The notes under the pieces are model-generated. The model was not told the origin of the DNA. It did not search any database and was given only the letters and a program-made list of their open reading frames with translations. Shown one piece after another: positions 37,929 to 50,565 of a stretch of 64,000 bases of DNA. The translations under genes were made by a program, and so were the position numbers. This stretch comes from Cinnamomum chago (lineage: Eukaryota; Streptophyta; Magnoliopsida; Laurales; Lauraceae). Every line of letters starts with the position of its first letter. Position 1 is the first letter of the stretch. The stretch spans positions 23,512,501-23,576,500 of the forward strand of contig CP142457.1 of the NCBI GenBank assembly GCA_038049695.1, read 5' to 3'.

Positions 37929-38901
37929 CGTACGACCCGCACGAAGTTCGGGTTTCCGCCTTTACAAACACTGAACTCCCCGAATGTGTCTTCCCTACCC
38001 AAGATTCGCCCGAAACCCGTTTTAAACCGAAAAGTAGCTCGAAATATCTTAAAGAGCGCATCTCAACCCAGAATCCCTTCAAATGGATTTGGAGCCGTAA
38101 GGAAAGATAGAGACGCCCGAAACCCCATTTAGAGTAAAACGCAATCCCGGATTATTCCAAACGGAGTCTTTGGACCAAGTGTCGCATGAAACACAGTGTT
38201 GAGTCAACAACTTTCTAGAGCCGCACAGATTATGTTTTCGTTGAAAAGTACCGTACGACCCTCGCACGAAGTTCCGGTTCTCGCCCTGGCAAACACTGAA
38301 CTCCCCGAAAGTGATTTCCACACCCAAGACTCGCCCGAAACCCGTAGTAAGCCGAAGTGTAGCTCGGAACATCCTAAAAATCGCATCTCATCCCAAAATC
38401 CCTTCATATGGATTTAGAGGCGTACGACAAGACAGGGACATCCGAAACCCCTTTTAGTTTAAAACTTGATCCCGGATATTTCTAGAGGTTGACTTTGTAC
38501 ACAGAGTCGCAACAAACAAGGTGTGGAGTCAACAATTTCCTAGTGCCGCAAAGATTCTGCTTTACTACATAAGTATCGTACGTCCCGCGCGAAGTTCGGG
38601 TTTTCTCCTTTACAACCAGAGAACTCCCCGAAAGTGTTTACCATACCCAAGGTTCGCCCGAAACCCGTTTTAAACCGAGAAGTAGCTCGAAATATCCTAA
38701 AATGTGCATCTCAACCCAGAATACCTTCAAATGGATTTCGAGGCGTGAGACAAGAGAAGGACACCCGAAACCCCTTCTAGAGTAAAACGTGATCCTGGAA
38801 TTCTCTAGAGGGAGTCTTTGTACCAAGAGTCGCATTAAAACACAGTGTAGAGTCAACCATATGCTCGAGCCGCATAGATTGTGTTTTCGAACTAAAAGGA
38901 C
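37929..38901 (+). repeat. HOR unit 40 (Q / s, TTTGTACC)
   Basis: 973 bp. With the C before it, it looks identical to the following C40-A41-B41 stretch. Partner of unit 46. Confidence 0.95.
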
Positions 38902-39872
38902 CGTACGACCCGCACGAAGTTCGGGTTTCCGCCTTTACAAACACTGAACTCCCCGAATGTGTCTTCCCTACCCAAGATTCGCCCGAAACCCGTTTTAAAC
39001 CGAAAAGTAGCTCGAAATATCTTAAAGAGCGCATCTCAACCCAGAATCCCTTCAAATGGATTTGGAGCCGTAAGGAAAGATAGAGACGCCCGAAACCCCA
39101 TTTAGAGTAAAACGCAATCCCGGATTATTCCAAACGGAGTCTTTGGACCAAGTGTCGCATGAAACACAGTGTTGAGTCAACAACTTTCTAGAGCCGCACA
39201 GATTATGTTTTCGTTGAAAAGTACCGTACGACCCTCGCACGAAGTTCCGGTTCTCGCCCTGGCAAACACTGAACTCCCCGAAAGTGATTTCCACACCCAA
39301 GACTCGCCCGAAACCCGTAGTAAGCCGAAGTGTAGCTCGGAACATCCTAAAAATCGCATCTCATCCCAAAATCCCTTCATATGGATTTAGAGGCGTACGA
39401 CAAGACAGGGACATCCGAAACCCCTTTTAGTTTAAAACTTGATCCCGGATATTTCTAGAGGTTGACTTTGTACACAGAGTCGCAACAAACAAGGTGTGGA
39501 GTCAACAATTTCCTAGTGCCGCAAAGATTCTGCTTTACTACATAAGTATCGTACGTCCCGCGCGAAGTTCGGGTTTTCTCCTTTACAACCAGAGAACTCC
39601 CCGAAAGTGTTTACCATACCCAAGGTTCGCCCGAAACCCGTTTTAAACCGAGAAGTAGCTCGAAATATCCTAAAATGTGCATCTCAACCCAGAATACCTT
39701 CAAATGGATTTCGAGGCGTGAGACAAGAGAAGGACACCCGAAACCCCTTCTAGAGTAAAACGTCATCCTGGATTCTCTAGAGGGAGTCTTTGGACCAAGA
39801 GTCGCATTAAAACACAGTGTAGAGTCAACCATATGCTCGAGCCGCATAGATTGTGTTTTCGTACTAAAGGAC
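38902..39872 (+). repeat. HOR unit 41 (Q / d)
   Basis: 971 bp. Second consecutive Q unit. Partner of unit 47. Confidence 0.95.
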
Positions 39873-40845
39873 CGTACGACCCGCACGAAGTTCGGGTTTC
39901 CGCCTTTACAAACACTGAACTCCCCGAATGTGTCTTCCCTACCCAAGATTCGCCTGAAACCCGTTTTAAACCGAAAAGTAGGTCGAAATATCTTAAAGAG
40001 CGCATCTCAACCCAGAATCCCTTCAAATGGATTTGGAGCCGTAAGGAAAGATAGAGACACCCGAAACCCCATTTAGAGTAAAACGCAATCCCGGAGTATT
40101 CCAAACGGAGTCTTTGGACCAAGAGTCGCATGAAACACAGTGTTGAGTCAACAACTTTCTAGAGCCGCACAGATTATGTTTTCGTTCAAAAGTACCGTAC
40201 GACCCTCGCACGAAGTTCCGGTTCTCGCCCTGGCAAACACTGAACTCCCCGAAAGTGATTTCCACACCCAAGACTCGCCCGAAACCCGTAGTAAGCCGAA
40301 GTGTAGCTCGGAACATCCTAAAAATCGCATCTCATCCCAAAATCCCTTCATATGGATTTAGAGGCGTACGACAAGACAGGGACATCCGAAACCCCTTTTA
40401 GTTTAAAACTTGATCCCGGATATTTCTAGAGGTTGACTTTGTACACAGAGTCGCAACAAACAAGGTGTGGAGTCAACAATTTCCTAGTGCCGCATAGATT
40501 CTGCTTTACTACATAAGTATCGTACGTCCCGCGCGAAGTTCGGGTTTTCTCCTTTACAACCAGAGAACTCCCCGAAAGTGTTTACCATACCCAAGGTTCG
40601 CCCGAAACCCGTTTTAAACCGAGAAGTAGCTCGAAATATCCTAAAATGTGCATCTCAACCCAGAATACCTTCAAATGGATTTCGAGGCGTGAGACAAGAG
40701 AAGGACACCCGAAACCCCTTCTAGAGTAAAACGTCATCCTGGAATTCTCTAGAGGGAGTCTTTGGACCAAGAGTCGCATTAAAACACAGTGTAGAGTCAA
40801 CCATATGCTCGAGCCGCATAGATTGTGTTTTCGTACTAAAAGGAC
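39873..40845 (+). repeat. HOR unit 42 (T / m, cata)
   Basis: 973 bp. GTAGGTCG near 39983, shared with unit 48, and private GCCTGAAAC near 39955. Confidence 0.95.
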
Positions 40846-41818
40846 CGTACGACCCGCACGAAGTTCGGGTTTCCGCCTTTACAAACACTGAACTCCCCGA
40901 AAGTGTCTTCCCTACCCAAGATTCGCCCGAAACCCGTTTTAAACCGAAAAGTAGCTCGAAATATCTTAAACAGCGCATCTCAACCCAGAATCCCTTCAAA
41001 TGGATTTGGAGCCGTAAGGAAAGATAGAGACGCCCGAAACCCCATTTAGAGTAAAACGCAATCCCGGATTATTCCAAACGGAGTCTTTGGACCAAGAGTC
41101 GCATGAAACACAGTGTTGAGTCAACAACTTTCTAGAGCCGCACAGATTATGTTTTCGTTCAAAAGTACCGTACGACCCTCGCACGAAGTTCCGGTTCTCG
41201 CCCTGGCAAACACTGAACTCCCCGAAAGTGATTTCCACACCCAAGACTCGCCCGAAACCCGTAGTAAGCCGAAGTGTAGCTCGGAACATCCTAAAAATCG
41301 CATCTCATCCCAAAATCCCTTCATATGGATTTAGAGGCGTACGACAAGACAGGGACATCCGAAACCCCTTTTAGTTTAAAACTTGATCCCGGATATTTCT
41401 AGAGGTTGACTTTGTACACAGAGTCGCAACAAACAAGGTGTGGAGTCAACAATTTCCTAGTGCCGCATAGATTCTGCTTTACTACATAAGTATCGTACGT
41501 CCCGCGCGAAGTTCGGGTTTTCTCCTTTACAACCAGAGAACTCCCCGAAAGTGTTTACCATACCCAAGGTTCGCCCGAAACCCGTTTTAAACCGAGAAGT
41601 AGCTCGAAATATCCTAAAATGTGCATCTCAACCCAGAATACCTTCAAATGGATTTCGAGGCGTGAGACAAGAGAAGGACACCCGAAACCCCTTCTAGAGT
41701 AAAACGTCATCCTGGAATTCTCTAGAGGGAGTCTTTGGACCAAGAGTCGCATTAAAACACAGTGTAGAGTCAACCATATGCTCGAGCCGCATAGATTGTG
41801 TTTTCGTACTAAAAGGAC
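40846..41818 (+). repeat. HOR unit 43 (N' 187g / m, cata)
   Basis: 973 bp. First prime-type A: CCCGAAAGTGTC plus AAACAGCGC. Partner of unit 49. Confidence 0.95.
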
Positions 41819-42789
41819 CGTACGACCCGCACGAAGTTCGGGTTTCCGCCTTTACAAACACTGAACTCCCCGAAAGTGTCTTCCCTACCCAAGATTCGCC
41901 CGAAACCCGTTTTAAACCGAAAAGTAGCTCGAAATATCTTAAACAGCGCATCTCAACCCAGAATCCCTTCAAATGGATTTGGAGCCGTAAGGAAAGATAG
42001 AGACGCCCGAAACCCCATTTAGAGTAAAACGCAATCCCGGATTATTCCAAACGGAGTCTTTGGACCAAGAGTCGCATGAAACACAGTGTTGAGTCAACAA
42101 CTTTCTAGAGCCGCACAGATTATGTTTTCGTTCAAAAGTACCGTACGACCCTCGCACGAAGTTCCGGTTCTCGCCCTGGCAAACACTGAACTCCCCGAAA
42201 GTGATTTCCACACCCAAGACTCGCCCGAAACCCGTAGTAAGCCGAAGTGTAGCTCGGAACATCCTAAAAATCGCATCTCATCCCAAAATCCCTTCATATG
42301 GATTTAGAGGCGTACGACAAGACAGGGACATCCGAAACCCCTTTTAGTTTAAAACTTGATCCCGGATATTTCTAGAGGTTGACTTTGTACACAGAGTCGC
42401 AACAAACAAGGTGTGGAGTCAACAATTTCCTAGTGCCGCAAAGATTCTGCTTTACTACATAAGTATCGTACGTCCCGCGCGAAGTTCGGGTTTTCTCCTT
42501 TACAACCAGAGAACTCCCCGAAAGTGTTTACCATACCCAAGGTTCGCCCGAAACCCGTTTTAAACCGAGAAGTAGCTCGAAATATCCTAAAATGTGCATC
42601 TCAACCCAGAATACCTTCAAATGGATTTCGAGGCGTGAGACAAGAGAAGGACACCCGAAACCCCTTCTAGAGTAAAACGTCATCCTGGATTCTCTAGAGG
42701 GAGTCTTTGGACCAAGAGTCGCATTAAAACACAGTGTAGAGTCAACCATATGCTCGAGCCGCATAGATTGTGTTTTCGTACTAAAGGAC
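41819..42789 (+). repeat. HOR unit 44 (N' 187g / d)
   Basis: 971 bp. A and B look identical to those of unit 43. Counterparts are units 50 and 56. Confidence 0.95.
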
Positions 42790-43761
42790 CGTACGACCCG
42801 CACGAAGTTCGGGTTTCCGCCTTTACAAACACTGAACTCCCCGAAAGTGTCTTCCCTACCCAAGTTTCGCCCGAAACCCGTTTTAAACCGAAAAGTAGCT
42901 CGAAATATCTTAAAGAGCGCATCTCAACCCAGAATCCCTTCAAATGGATTTGGAGCCGTAAGGAAAGATAGAGACGCCCGAAACCCCATTTAGAGTAAAA
43001 CGCAATCCCGGAGTATTCCAAACGGAGTCTTTGGACCAAGAGTCGCATGAAACACAGTGTTGAGTCAACAACTTTCTAGAGCCGCACAGATTATGTTTTC
43101 GTTCAAAAGTACCGTACGACCCTCGCACGAAGTTCCGGTTCTCGCCCTGGCAAACACTGAACTCCCCGAAAGTGATTTCCACACCCAAGACTCGCCCGAA
43201 ACCCGTAGTAAGCCGAAGTGTAGCTCGGAACATCCTAAAAATCGCATCTCATCCCAAAATCCCTTCATATGGATTTAGAGGCGTACGACAAGACAGGGAC
43301 ATCCGAAACCCCTTTTAGTTTAAAACTTGATCCCGGATATTTCTAGAGGTTGACTTTGTACACAGAGTCGCAACAAACAAGGTGTGGAGTCAACAATTTC
43401 CTAGTGCCGCAAAGATTCTGCTTTACTACATAAGTACGTACGTCCCGCGCGAAGTTCGGGTTTTCTCCTTTACAACCAGAGAACTCCCCGAAAGTGTTTA
43501 CCATACCCAAGGTTCGCCCGAAACCCGTTTTAAACCGAGAAGTAGCTCGAAATATCCTAAAATGTGCATCTCAACCCAGAATACCTTCAAATGGATTTCG
43601 AGGCGTGAGACAAGAGAAGGACACCCGAAACCCCTTCTAGAGTAAAACGTGATCCTGGAATTCTCTAGAGGGAGTCTTTGTACCAAGAGTCGCATTAAAA
43701 CACAGTGTAGAGTCAACCATATGCTCGAGCCGCATAGATTGTGTTTTCGAACTAAAAGGAC
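42790..43761 (+). repeat. HOR unit 45 (T' 187g / s, TTTGTACC)
   Basis: 972 bp. CAAGTTTCG in A. Loss of one T at the B/C junction (43436) gives AAGTACGTACG. Counterparts are units 51 and 57. Confidence 0.95.
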
Positions 43762-44734
43762 CGTACGACCCGCACGAAGTTCGGGTTTCCGCCTTTACAA
43801 ACACTGAACTCCCCGAATGTGTCTTCCCTACCCAAGATTCGCCCGAAACCCGTTTTAAACCGAAAAGTAGCTCGAAATATCTTAAAGAGCGCATCTCAAC
43901 CCAGAATCCCTTCAAATGGATTTGGAGCCGTAAGGAAAGATAGAGACGCCCGAAACCCCATTTAGAGTAAAACGCAATCCCGGATTATTCCAAACGGAGT
44001 CTTTGGACCAAGTGTCGCATGAAACACAGTGTTGAGTCAACAACTTTCTAGAGCCGCACAGATTATGTTTTCGTTGAAAAGTACCGTACGACCCTCGCAC
44101 GAAGTTCCGGTTCTCGCCCTGGCAAACACTGAACTCCCCGAAAGTGATTTCCACACCCAAGACTCGCCCGAAACCCGTAGTAAGCCGAAGTGTAGCTCGG
44201 AACATCCTAAAAATCGCATCTCATCCCAAAATCCCTTCATATGGATTTAGAGGCGTACGACAAGACAGGGACATCCGAAACCCCTTTTAGTTTAAAACTT
44301 GATCCCGGATATTTCTAAAGGTTGACTTTGTACACAGAGTCGCAACAAACAAGGTGTGGAGTCAACAATTTCCTAGTGCCGCAAAGATTCTGCTTTACTA
44401 CATAAGTATCGTACGTCCCGCGCGAAGTTCGGGTTTTCTCCTTTACAACCAGAGAACTCCCCGAAAGTGTTTACCATACCCAAGGTTCGCCCGAAACCCG
44501 TTTTAAACCGAGAAGTAGCTCGAAATATCCTAAAATGTGCATCTCAACCCAGAATACCTTCAAATGGATTTCGAGGCGTGAGACAAGAGAAGGACACCCG
44601 AAACCCCTTCTAGAGTAAAACGTGATCCTGGAATTCTCTAGAGGGAGTCTTTGTACCAAGAGTCGCATTAAAACACAGTGTAGAGTCAACCATATGCTCG
44701 AGCCGCATAGATTGTGTTTTCGAACTAAAAGGAC
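43762..44734 (+). repeat. HOR unit 46 (Q / s, TTTGTACC)
   Basis: 973 bp. Private TTTCTAAAGG near 44318. Confidence 0.95.
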
Positions 44735-45705
44735 CGTACGACCCGCACGAAGTTCGGGTTTCCGCCTTTACAAACACTGAACTCCCCGAATGTGTCTTCC
44801 CTACCCAAGATTCGCCCGAAACCCGTTTTAAACCGAAAAGTAGCTCGAAATATCTTAAAGAGCGCATCTCAACCCAGAATCCCTTCAAATGGATTTGGAG
44901 CCGTAAGGAAAGATAGAGACGCCCGAAACCCCATTTAGAGTAAAACGCAATCCCGGATTATTCCAAACGGAGTCTTTGGACCAAGTGTCGCATGAAACAC
45001 AGTGTTGAGTCAACAACTTTCTAGAGCCGCACAGATTATGTTTTCGTTGAAAAGTACCGTACGACCCTCGCACGAAGTTCCGGTTCTCGCCCTGGCAAAC
45101 ACTGAACTCCCCGAAAGTGATTTCCACACCCAAGACTCGCCCGAAACCCGTAGTAAGCCGAAGTGTAGCTCGGAACATCCTAAAAATCGCATCTCATCCC
45201 AAAATCCCTTCATATGGATTTAGAGGCGTACGACAAGACAGGGACATCCGAAACCCCTTTTAGTTTAAAACTTGATCCCGGATATTTCTAGAGGTTGACT
45301 TTGTACACAGAGTCGCAACAAACAAGGTGTGGAGTCAACAATTTCCTAGTGCCGCAAAGATTCTGCTTTACTACATAAGTATCGTACGTCCCGCGCGAAG
45401 TTCGGGTTTTCTCCTTTACAACCAGAGAACTCCCCGAAAGTGTTTACCATACCCAAGGTTCGCCCGAAACCCGTTTTAAACCGAGAAGTAGCTCGAAATA
45501 TCCTAAAATGTGCATCTCAACCCAGAATACCTTCAAATGGATTTCGAGGCGTGAGACAAGAGAAGGACACCCGAAACCCCTTCTAGAGTAAAACGTCATC
45601 CTGGATTCTCTAGAGGGAGTCTTTGGACCAAGAGTCGCATTAAAACACAGTGTAGAGTCAACCATATGCTCGAGCCGCATAGATTGTGTTTTCGTACTAA
45701 AGGAC
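44735..45705 (+). repeat. HOR unit 47 (Q / d)
   Basis: 971 bp. Partner of unit 41. Confidence 0.95.
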
Positions 45706-46678
45706 CGTACGACCCGCACGAAGTTCGGGTTTCCGCCTTTACAAACACTGAACTCCCCGAATGTGTCTTCCCTACCCAAGATTCGCCCGAAACCCGTTTT
45801 AAACCGAAAAGTAGGTCGAAATATCTTAAAGAGCGCATCTCAACCCAGAATCCCTTCAAATGGATTTGGAGCCGTAAGGAAAGATAGAGACACCCGAAAC
45901 CCCATTTAGAGTAAAACGCAATCCCGGAGTATTCCAAACGGAGTCTTTGGACCAAGAGTCGCATGAAACACAGTGTTGAGTCAACAACTTTCTAGAGCCG
46001 CACAGATTATGTTTTCGTTCAAAAGTACCGTACGACCCTCGCACGAAGTTCCGGTTCTCGCCCTGGCAAACACTGAACTCCCCGAAAGTGATTTCCACAC
46101 CCAAGACTCGCCCGAAACCCGTAGTAAGCCGAAGTGTAGCTCGGAACATCCTAAAAATCGCATCTCATCCCAAAATCCCTTCATATGGATTTAGAGGCGT
46201 ACGACAAGACAGGGACATCCGAAACCCCTTTTAGTTTAAAACTTGATCCCGGATATTTCTAGAGGTTGACTTTGTACACAGAGTCGCAACAAACAAGGTG
46301 TGGAGTCAACAATTTCCTAGTGCCGCATAGATTCTGCTTTACTACATAAGTATCGTACGTCCCGCGCGAAGTTCGGGTTTTCTCCTTTACAACCAGAGAA
46401 CTCCCCGAAAGTGTTTACCATACCCAAGGTTCGCCCGAAACCCGTTTTAAACCGAGAAGTAGCTCGAAATATCCTAAAATGTGCATCTCAACCCAGAATA
46501 CCTTCAAATGGATTTCGAGGCGTGAGACAAGAGAAGGACACCCGAAACCCCTTCTAGAGTAAAACGTCATCCTGGAATTCTCTAGAGGGAGTCTTTGGAC
46601 CAAGAGTCGCATTAAAACACAGTGTAGAGTCAACCATATGCTCGAGCCGCATAGATTGTGTTTTCGTACTAAAAGGAC
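45706..46678 (+). repeat. HOR unit 48 (T / m, cata)
   Basis: 973 bp. GTAGGTCG as in unit 42, without that unit's GCCTGAAAC change. Confidence 0.95.
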
Positions 46679-47651
46679 CGTACGACCCGCACGAAGTTCG
46701 GGTTTCCGCCTTTACAAACACTGAACTCCCCGAAAGTGTCTTCCCTACCCAAGATTCGCCCGAAACCCGTTTTAAACCGAAAAGTAGCTCGAAATATCTT
46801 AAACAGCGCATCTCAACCCAGAATCCCTTCAAATGGATTTGGAGCCGTAAGGAAAGATAGAGACGCCCGAAACCCCATTTAGAGTAAAACGCAATCCCGG
46901 ATTATTCCAAACGGAGTCTTTGGACCAAGAGTCGCATGAAACACAGTGTTGAGTCAACAACTTTCTAGAGCCGCACAGATTATGTTTTCGTTCAAAAGTA
47001 CCGTACGACCCTCGCACGAAGTTCCGGTTCTCGCCCTGGCAAACACTGAACTCCCCGAAAGTGATTTCCACACCCAAGACTCGCCCGAAACCCGTAGTAA
47101 GCCGAAGTGTAGCTCGGAACATCCTAAAAATCGCATCTCATCCCAAAATCCCTTCATATGGATTTAGAGGCGTACGACAAGACAGGGACATCCGAAACCC
47201 CTTTTAGTTTAAAACTTGATCCCGGATATTTCTAGAGGTTGACTTTGTACACAGAGTCGCAACAAACAAGGTGTGGAGTCAACAATTTCCTAGTGCCGCA
47301 TAGATTCTGCTTTACTACATAAGTATCGTACGTCCCGCGCGAAGTTCGGGTTTTCTCCTTTACAACCAGAGAACTCCCCGAAAGTGTTTACCATACCCAA
47401 GGTTCGCCCGAAACCCGTTTTAAACCGAGAAGTAGCTCGAAATATCCTAAAATGTGCATCTCAACCCAGAATACCTTCAAATGGATTTCGAGGCGTGAGA
47501 CAAGAGAAGGACACCCGAAACCCCTTCTAGAGTAAAACGTCATCCTGGAATTCTCTAGAGGGAGTCTTTGGACCAAGAGTCGCATTAAAACACAGTGTAG
47601 AGTCAACCATATGCTCGAGCCGCATAGATTGTGTTTTCGTACTAAAAGGAC
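46679..47651 (+). repeat. HOR unit 49 (N' 187g / m, cata)
   Basis: 973 bp. Partner of unit 43. Confidence 0.95.
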
Positions 47652-48622
47652 CGTACGACCCGCACGAAGTTCGGGTTTCCGCCTTTACAAACACTGAACT
47701 CCCCGAAAGTGTCTTCCCTACCCAAGATTCGCCCGAAACCCGTTTTAAACCGAAAAGTAGCTCGAAATATCTTAAACAGCGCATCTCAACCCAGAATCCC
47801 TTCAAATGGATTTGGAGCCGTAAGGAAAGATAGAGACGCCCGAAACCCCATTTAGAGTAAAACGCAATCCCGGATTATTCCAAACGGAGTCTTTGGACCA
47901 AGAGTCGCATGAAACACAGTGTTGAGTCAACAACTTTCTAGAGCCGCACAGATTATGTTTTCGTTCAAAAGTACCGTACGACCCTCGCACGAAGTTCCGG
48001 TTCTCGCCCTGGCAAACACTGAACTCCCCGAAAGTGATTTCCACACCCAAGACTCGCCCGAAACCCGTAGTAAGCCGAAGTGTAGCTCGGAACATCCTAA
48101 AAATCGCATCTCATCCCAAAATCCCTTCATATGGATTTAGAGGCGTACGACAAGACAGGGACATCCGAAACCCCTTTTAGTTTAAAACTTGATCCCGGAT
48201 ATTTCTAGAGGTTGACTTTGTACACAGAGTCGCAACAAACAAGGTGTGGAGTCAACAATTTCCTAGTGCCGCAAAGATTCTGCTTTACTACATAAGTATC
48301 GTACGTCCCGCGCGAAGTTCGGGTTTTCTCCTTTACAACCAGAGAACTCCCCGAAAGTGTTTACCATACCCAAGGTTCGCCCGAAACCCGTTTTAAACCG
48401 AGAAGTAGCTCGAAATATCCTAAAATGTGCATCTCAACCCAGAATACCTTCAAATGGATTTCGAGGCGTGAGACAAGAGAAGGACACCCGAAACCCCTTC
48501 TAGAGTAAAACGTCATCCTGGATTCTCTAGAGGGAGTCTTTGGACCAAGAGTCGCATTAAAACACAGTGTAGAGTCAACCATATGCTCGAGCCGCATAGA
48601 TTGTGTTTTCGTACTAAAGGAC
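47652..48622 (+). repeat. HOR unit 50 (N' 187g / d)
   Basis: 971 bp. Belongs to both super-repeats: counterpart of unit 44 (5,833 bp back) and unit 56 (5,830 bp on). Confidence 0.95.
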
Positions 48623-49593
48623 CGTACGACCCGCACGAAGTTCGGGTTTCCGCCTTTACAAACACTGAACTCCCCGAAAGTGTCTTCCCTACCCAAGTTT
48701 CGCCCGAAACCCGTTTTAAACCGAAAAGTAGCTCGAAATATCTTAAAGAGCGCATCTCAACCCAGAATCCCTTCAAATGGATTTGGAGCCGTAAGGAAAG
48801 ATAGAGACGCCCGAAACCCCATTTAGAGTAAAACGCAATCCCGGAGTATTCCAAACGGAGTCTTTGGACCAAGAGTCGCATGAAACACAGTGTTGAGTCA
48901 ACAACTTTCTAGAGCCGCACAGATTATGTTTTCGTTCAAAAGTACCGTACGACCCTCGCACGAAGTTCCGGTTCTCGCCCTGGCAAACACTGAACTCCCC
49001 GAAAGTGATTTCCACACCCAAGACTCGCCCGAAACCCGTAGTAAGCCGAAGTGTAGCTCGGAACATCCTAAAAATCGCATCTCATCCCAAAATCCCTTCA
49101 TATGGATTTAGAGGCGTACGACAAGACAGGGACATCCGAAACCCCTTTTAGTTTAAAACTTGATCCCGGATATTTCTAGAGGTTGACTTTGTACACAGAG
49201 TCGCAACAAACAAGGTGTGGAGTCAACAATTTCCTAGTGCCGCAAAGATTCTGCTTTACTACATAAGTACGTACGTCCCGCGCGAAGTTCGGGTTTTCTC
49301 CTTTACAACCAGAGAACTCCCCGAAAGTGTTTACCATACCCAAGGTTCGCCCGAAACCCGTTTTAAACCGAGAAGTAGCTCGAAATATCCTAAAATGTGC
49401 ATCTCAACCCAGAATACCTTCAAATGGATTTCGAGGCGTGAGACAAGAGAAGGACACCCGAAACCCCTTCTAGAGTAAAACGTGATCCTGGAATTCTCTA
49501 GAGGGAGTCTTTGGACCAAGAGTCGCATTAAAACACAGTGTAGAGTCAACCATATGCTCGAGCCGCATAGATTGTGTTTTCGTACTAAAGGAC
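48623..49593 (+). repeat. HOR unit 51 (T' 187g / w)
   Basis: 971 bp. CAAGTTTCG in A and the missing T at the B/C junction. C switches from the TTTGTACC type of unit 45 to w, so the end of super-repeat I lies inside this C. Confidence 0.95.
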
Positions 49594-50565
49594 CGTACGA
49601 CCTGCACGAAGTTCGGGTTTCCGCCTTTACAAACACTGAACTCCCCGAATGTGTCTTCCCTACCCAAGATTCGCCCGAAACCCGTTTTAAACCGAAAAGT
49701 AGCTCGAAATATCTTAAAGAGCGCATCTCAACCCAGAATCCCTTCAAATGGATTTGGAGCCGTAAGGAAAGATAGAGACGCCCGAAACCCCATTTAGAGT
49801 AAAACGCAATCCCGGAGTATTCCAAACGGAGTCTTTGGACCAAGAGTCGCATGAAACACAGTGTTGAGTCAACAACTTTCTAGAGCCGCACAGATTATGT
49901 TTTCGTTCAAAAGTACCGTACGACCCTCGCACGAAGTTCCGGTTCTCGCCCTGGCAAACACTGAACTCCCCGAAAGTGATTTCCACACCCAAGACTCGCC
50001 CGAAACCCGTAGTAAGCCGAAGTGTAGCTCGGAACATCCTAAAAATCGCATCTCATCCCAAAATCCCTTCATATGGATTTAGAGGCGTACGACAAGACAG
50101 GGACATCCGAAACCCCTTTTAGTTTAAAACTTGATCCCGGATATTTCTACAGGTTGACTTTGTACACAGAGTCGCAACAAACAAGGTGTGGAGTCAACAA
50201 TTTCCTAGTGCTGCAAAGATTCTGCTTTACTACATAAGTATCGTACGTCCCGCGCGAAGTTCGGGTTTTCTCCTTTACAACCAGAGAACTCCCCGAAAGT
50301 GTTTACCATACCCATGGTTCGCCCGAAACCCGTTTTAAACCGAGAAGTAGCTCGAAATATCCTAAAATGTGCATCTCAACCCAGAATACCTTCAAATGGA
50401 TTTCGAGGCGTGAGAGAAGAGAAGGACACCCGAAACCCCTTCTAGAGTAAAACGTGATCCTGGAATTCTCTAGAGGGAGTCTTTGGACCAAGAGTCGCAT
50501 TAAAACACAGTGTAGAGTCAACCATATGCTCGAGCCGCATAGATTGTGTTTTCGTACTAAAGGAC
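49594..50565 (+). repeat. HOR unit 52 (T 187g / w)
   Basis: 972 bp. Cluster of markers shared with unit 58: CCTGCACG, TTCTACAGG, GTGCTGCAAAG, CCCATGGTTC and GAGAGAAG. Confidence 0.95.

Larger units (their letters stand above)
37604..43436 (+). repeat. Six-unit super-repeat I, copy 1
   Basis: Spans the C monomer of unit 39 to the B monomer of unit 45 (5,833 bp) and is followed directly by a near-identical copy. The ordered units (Q/s, Q/d, T/m, N'/m, N'/d, T') and rare markers recur at exactly 5,833 bp: TTTGTACC in C, GTAGGTCG in unit 42, CCCGAAAGTGTC with AAACAGCGC in 43-44, CAAGTTTCG and the missing T in 45. The exact junction cannot be placed inside identical sequence. Confidence 0.9.
43437..49269 (+). 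repeat. Six-unit super-repeat I, copy 2
   Basis: Second copy of the 5,833 bp block (C of unit 45 to B of unit 51). Differences noticed from copy 1 are few: TTTCTAAAGG near 44318 for TTTCTAGAGG, and GCCCGAAAC in unit 48 where unit 42 has GCCTGAAAC. Similarity to copy 1 ends just downstream, where unit 51 has TTTGGACC and GTACTA in place of the TTTGTACC and GAACTA of unit 45. Confidence 0.9.
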
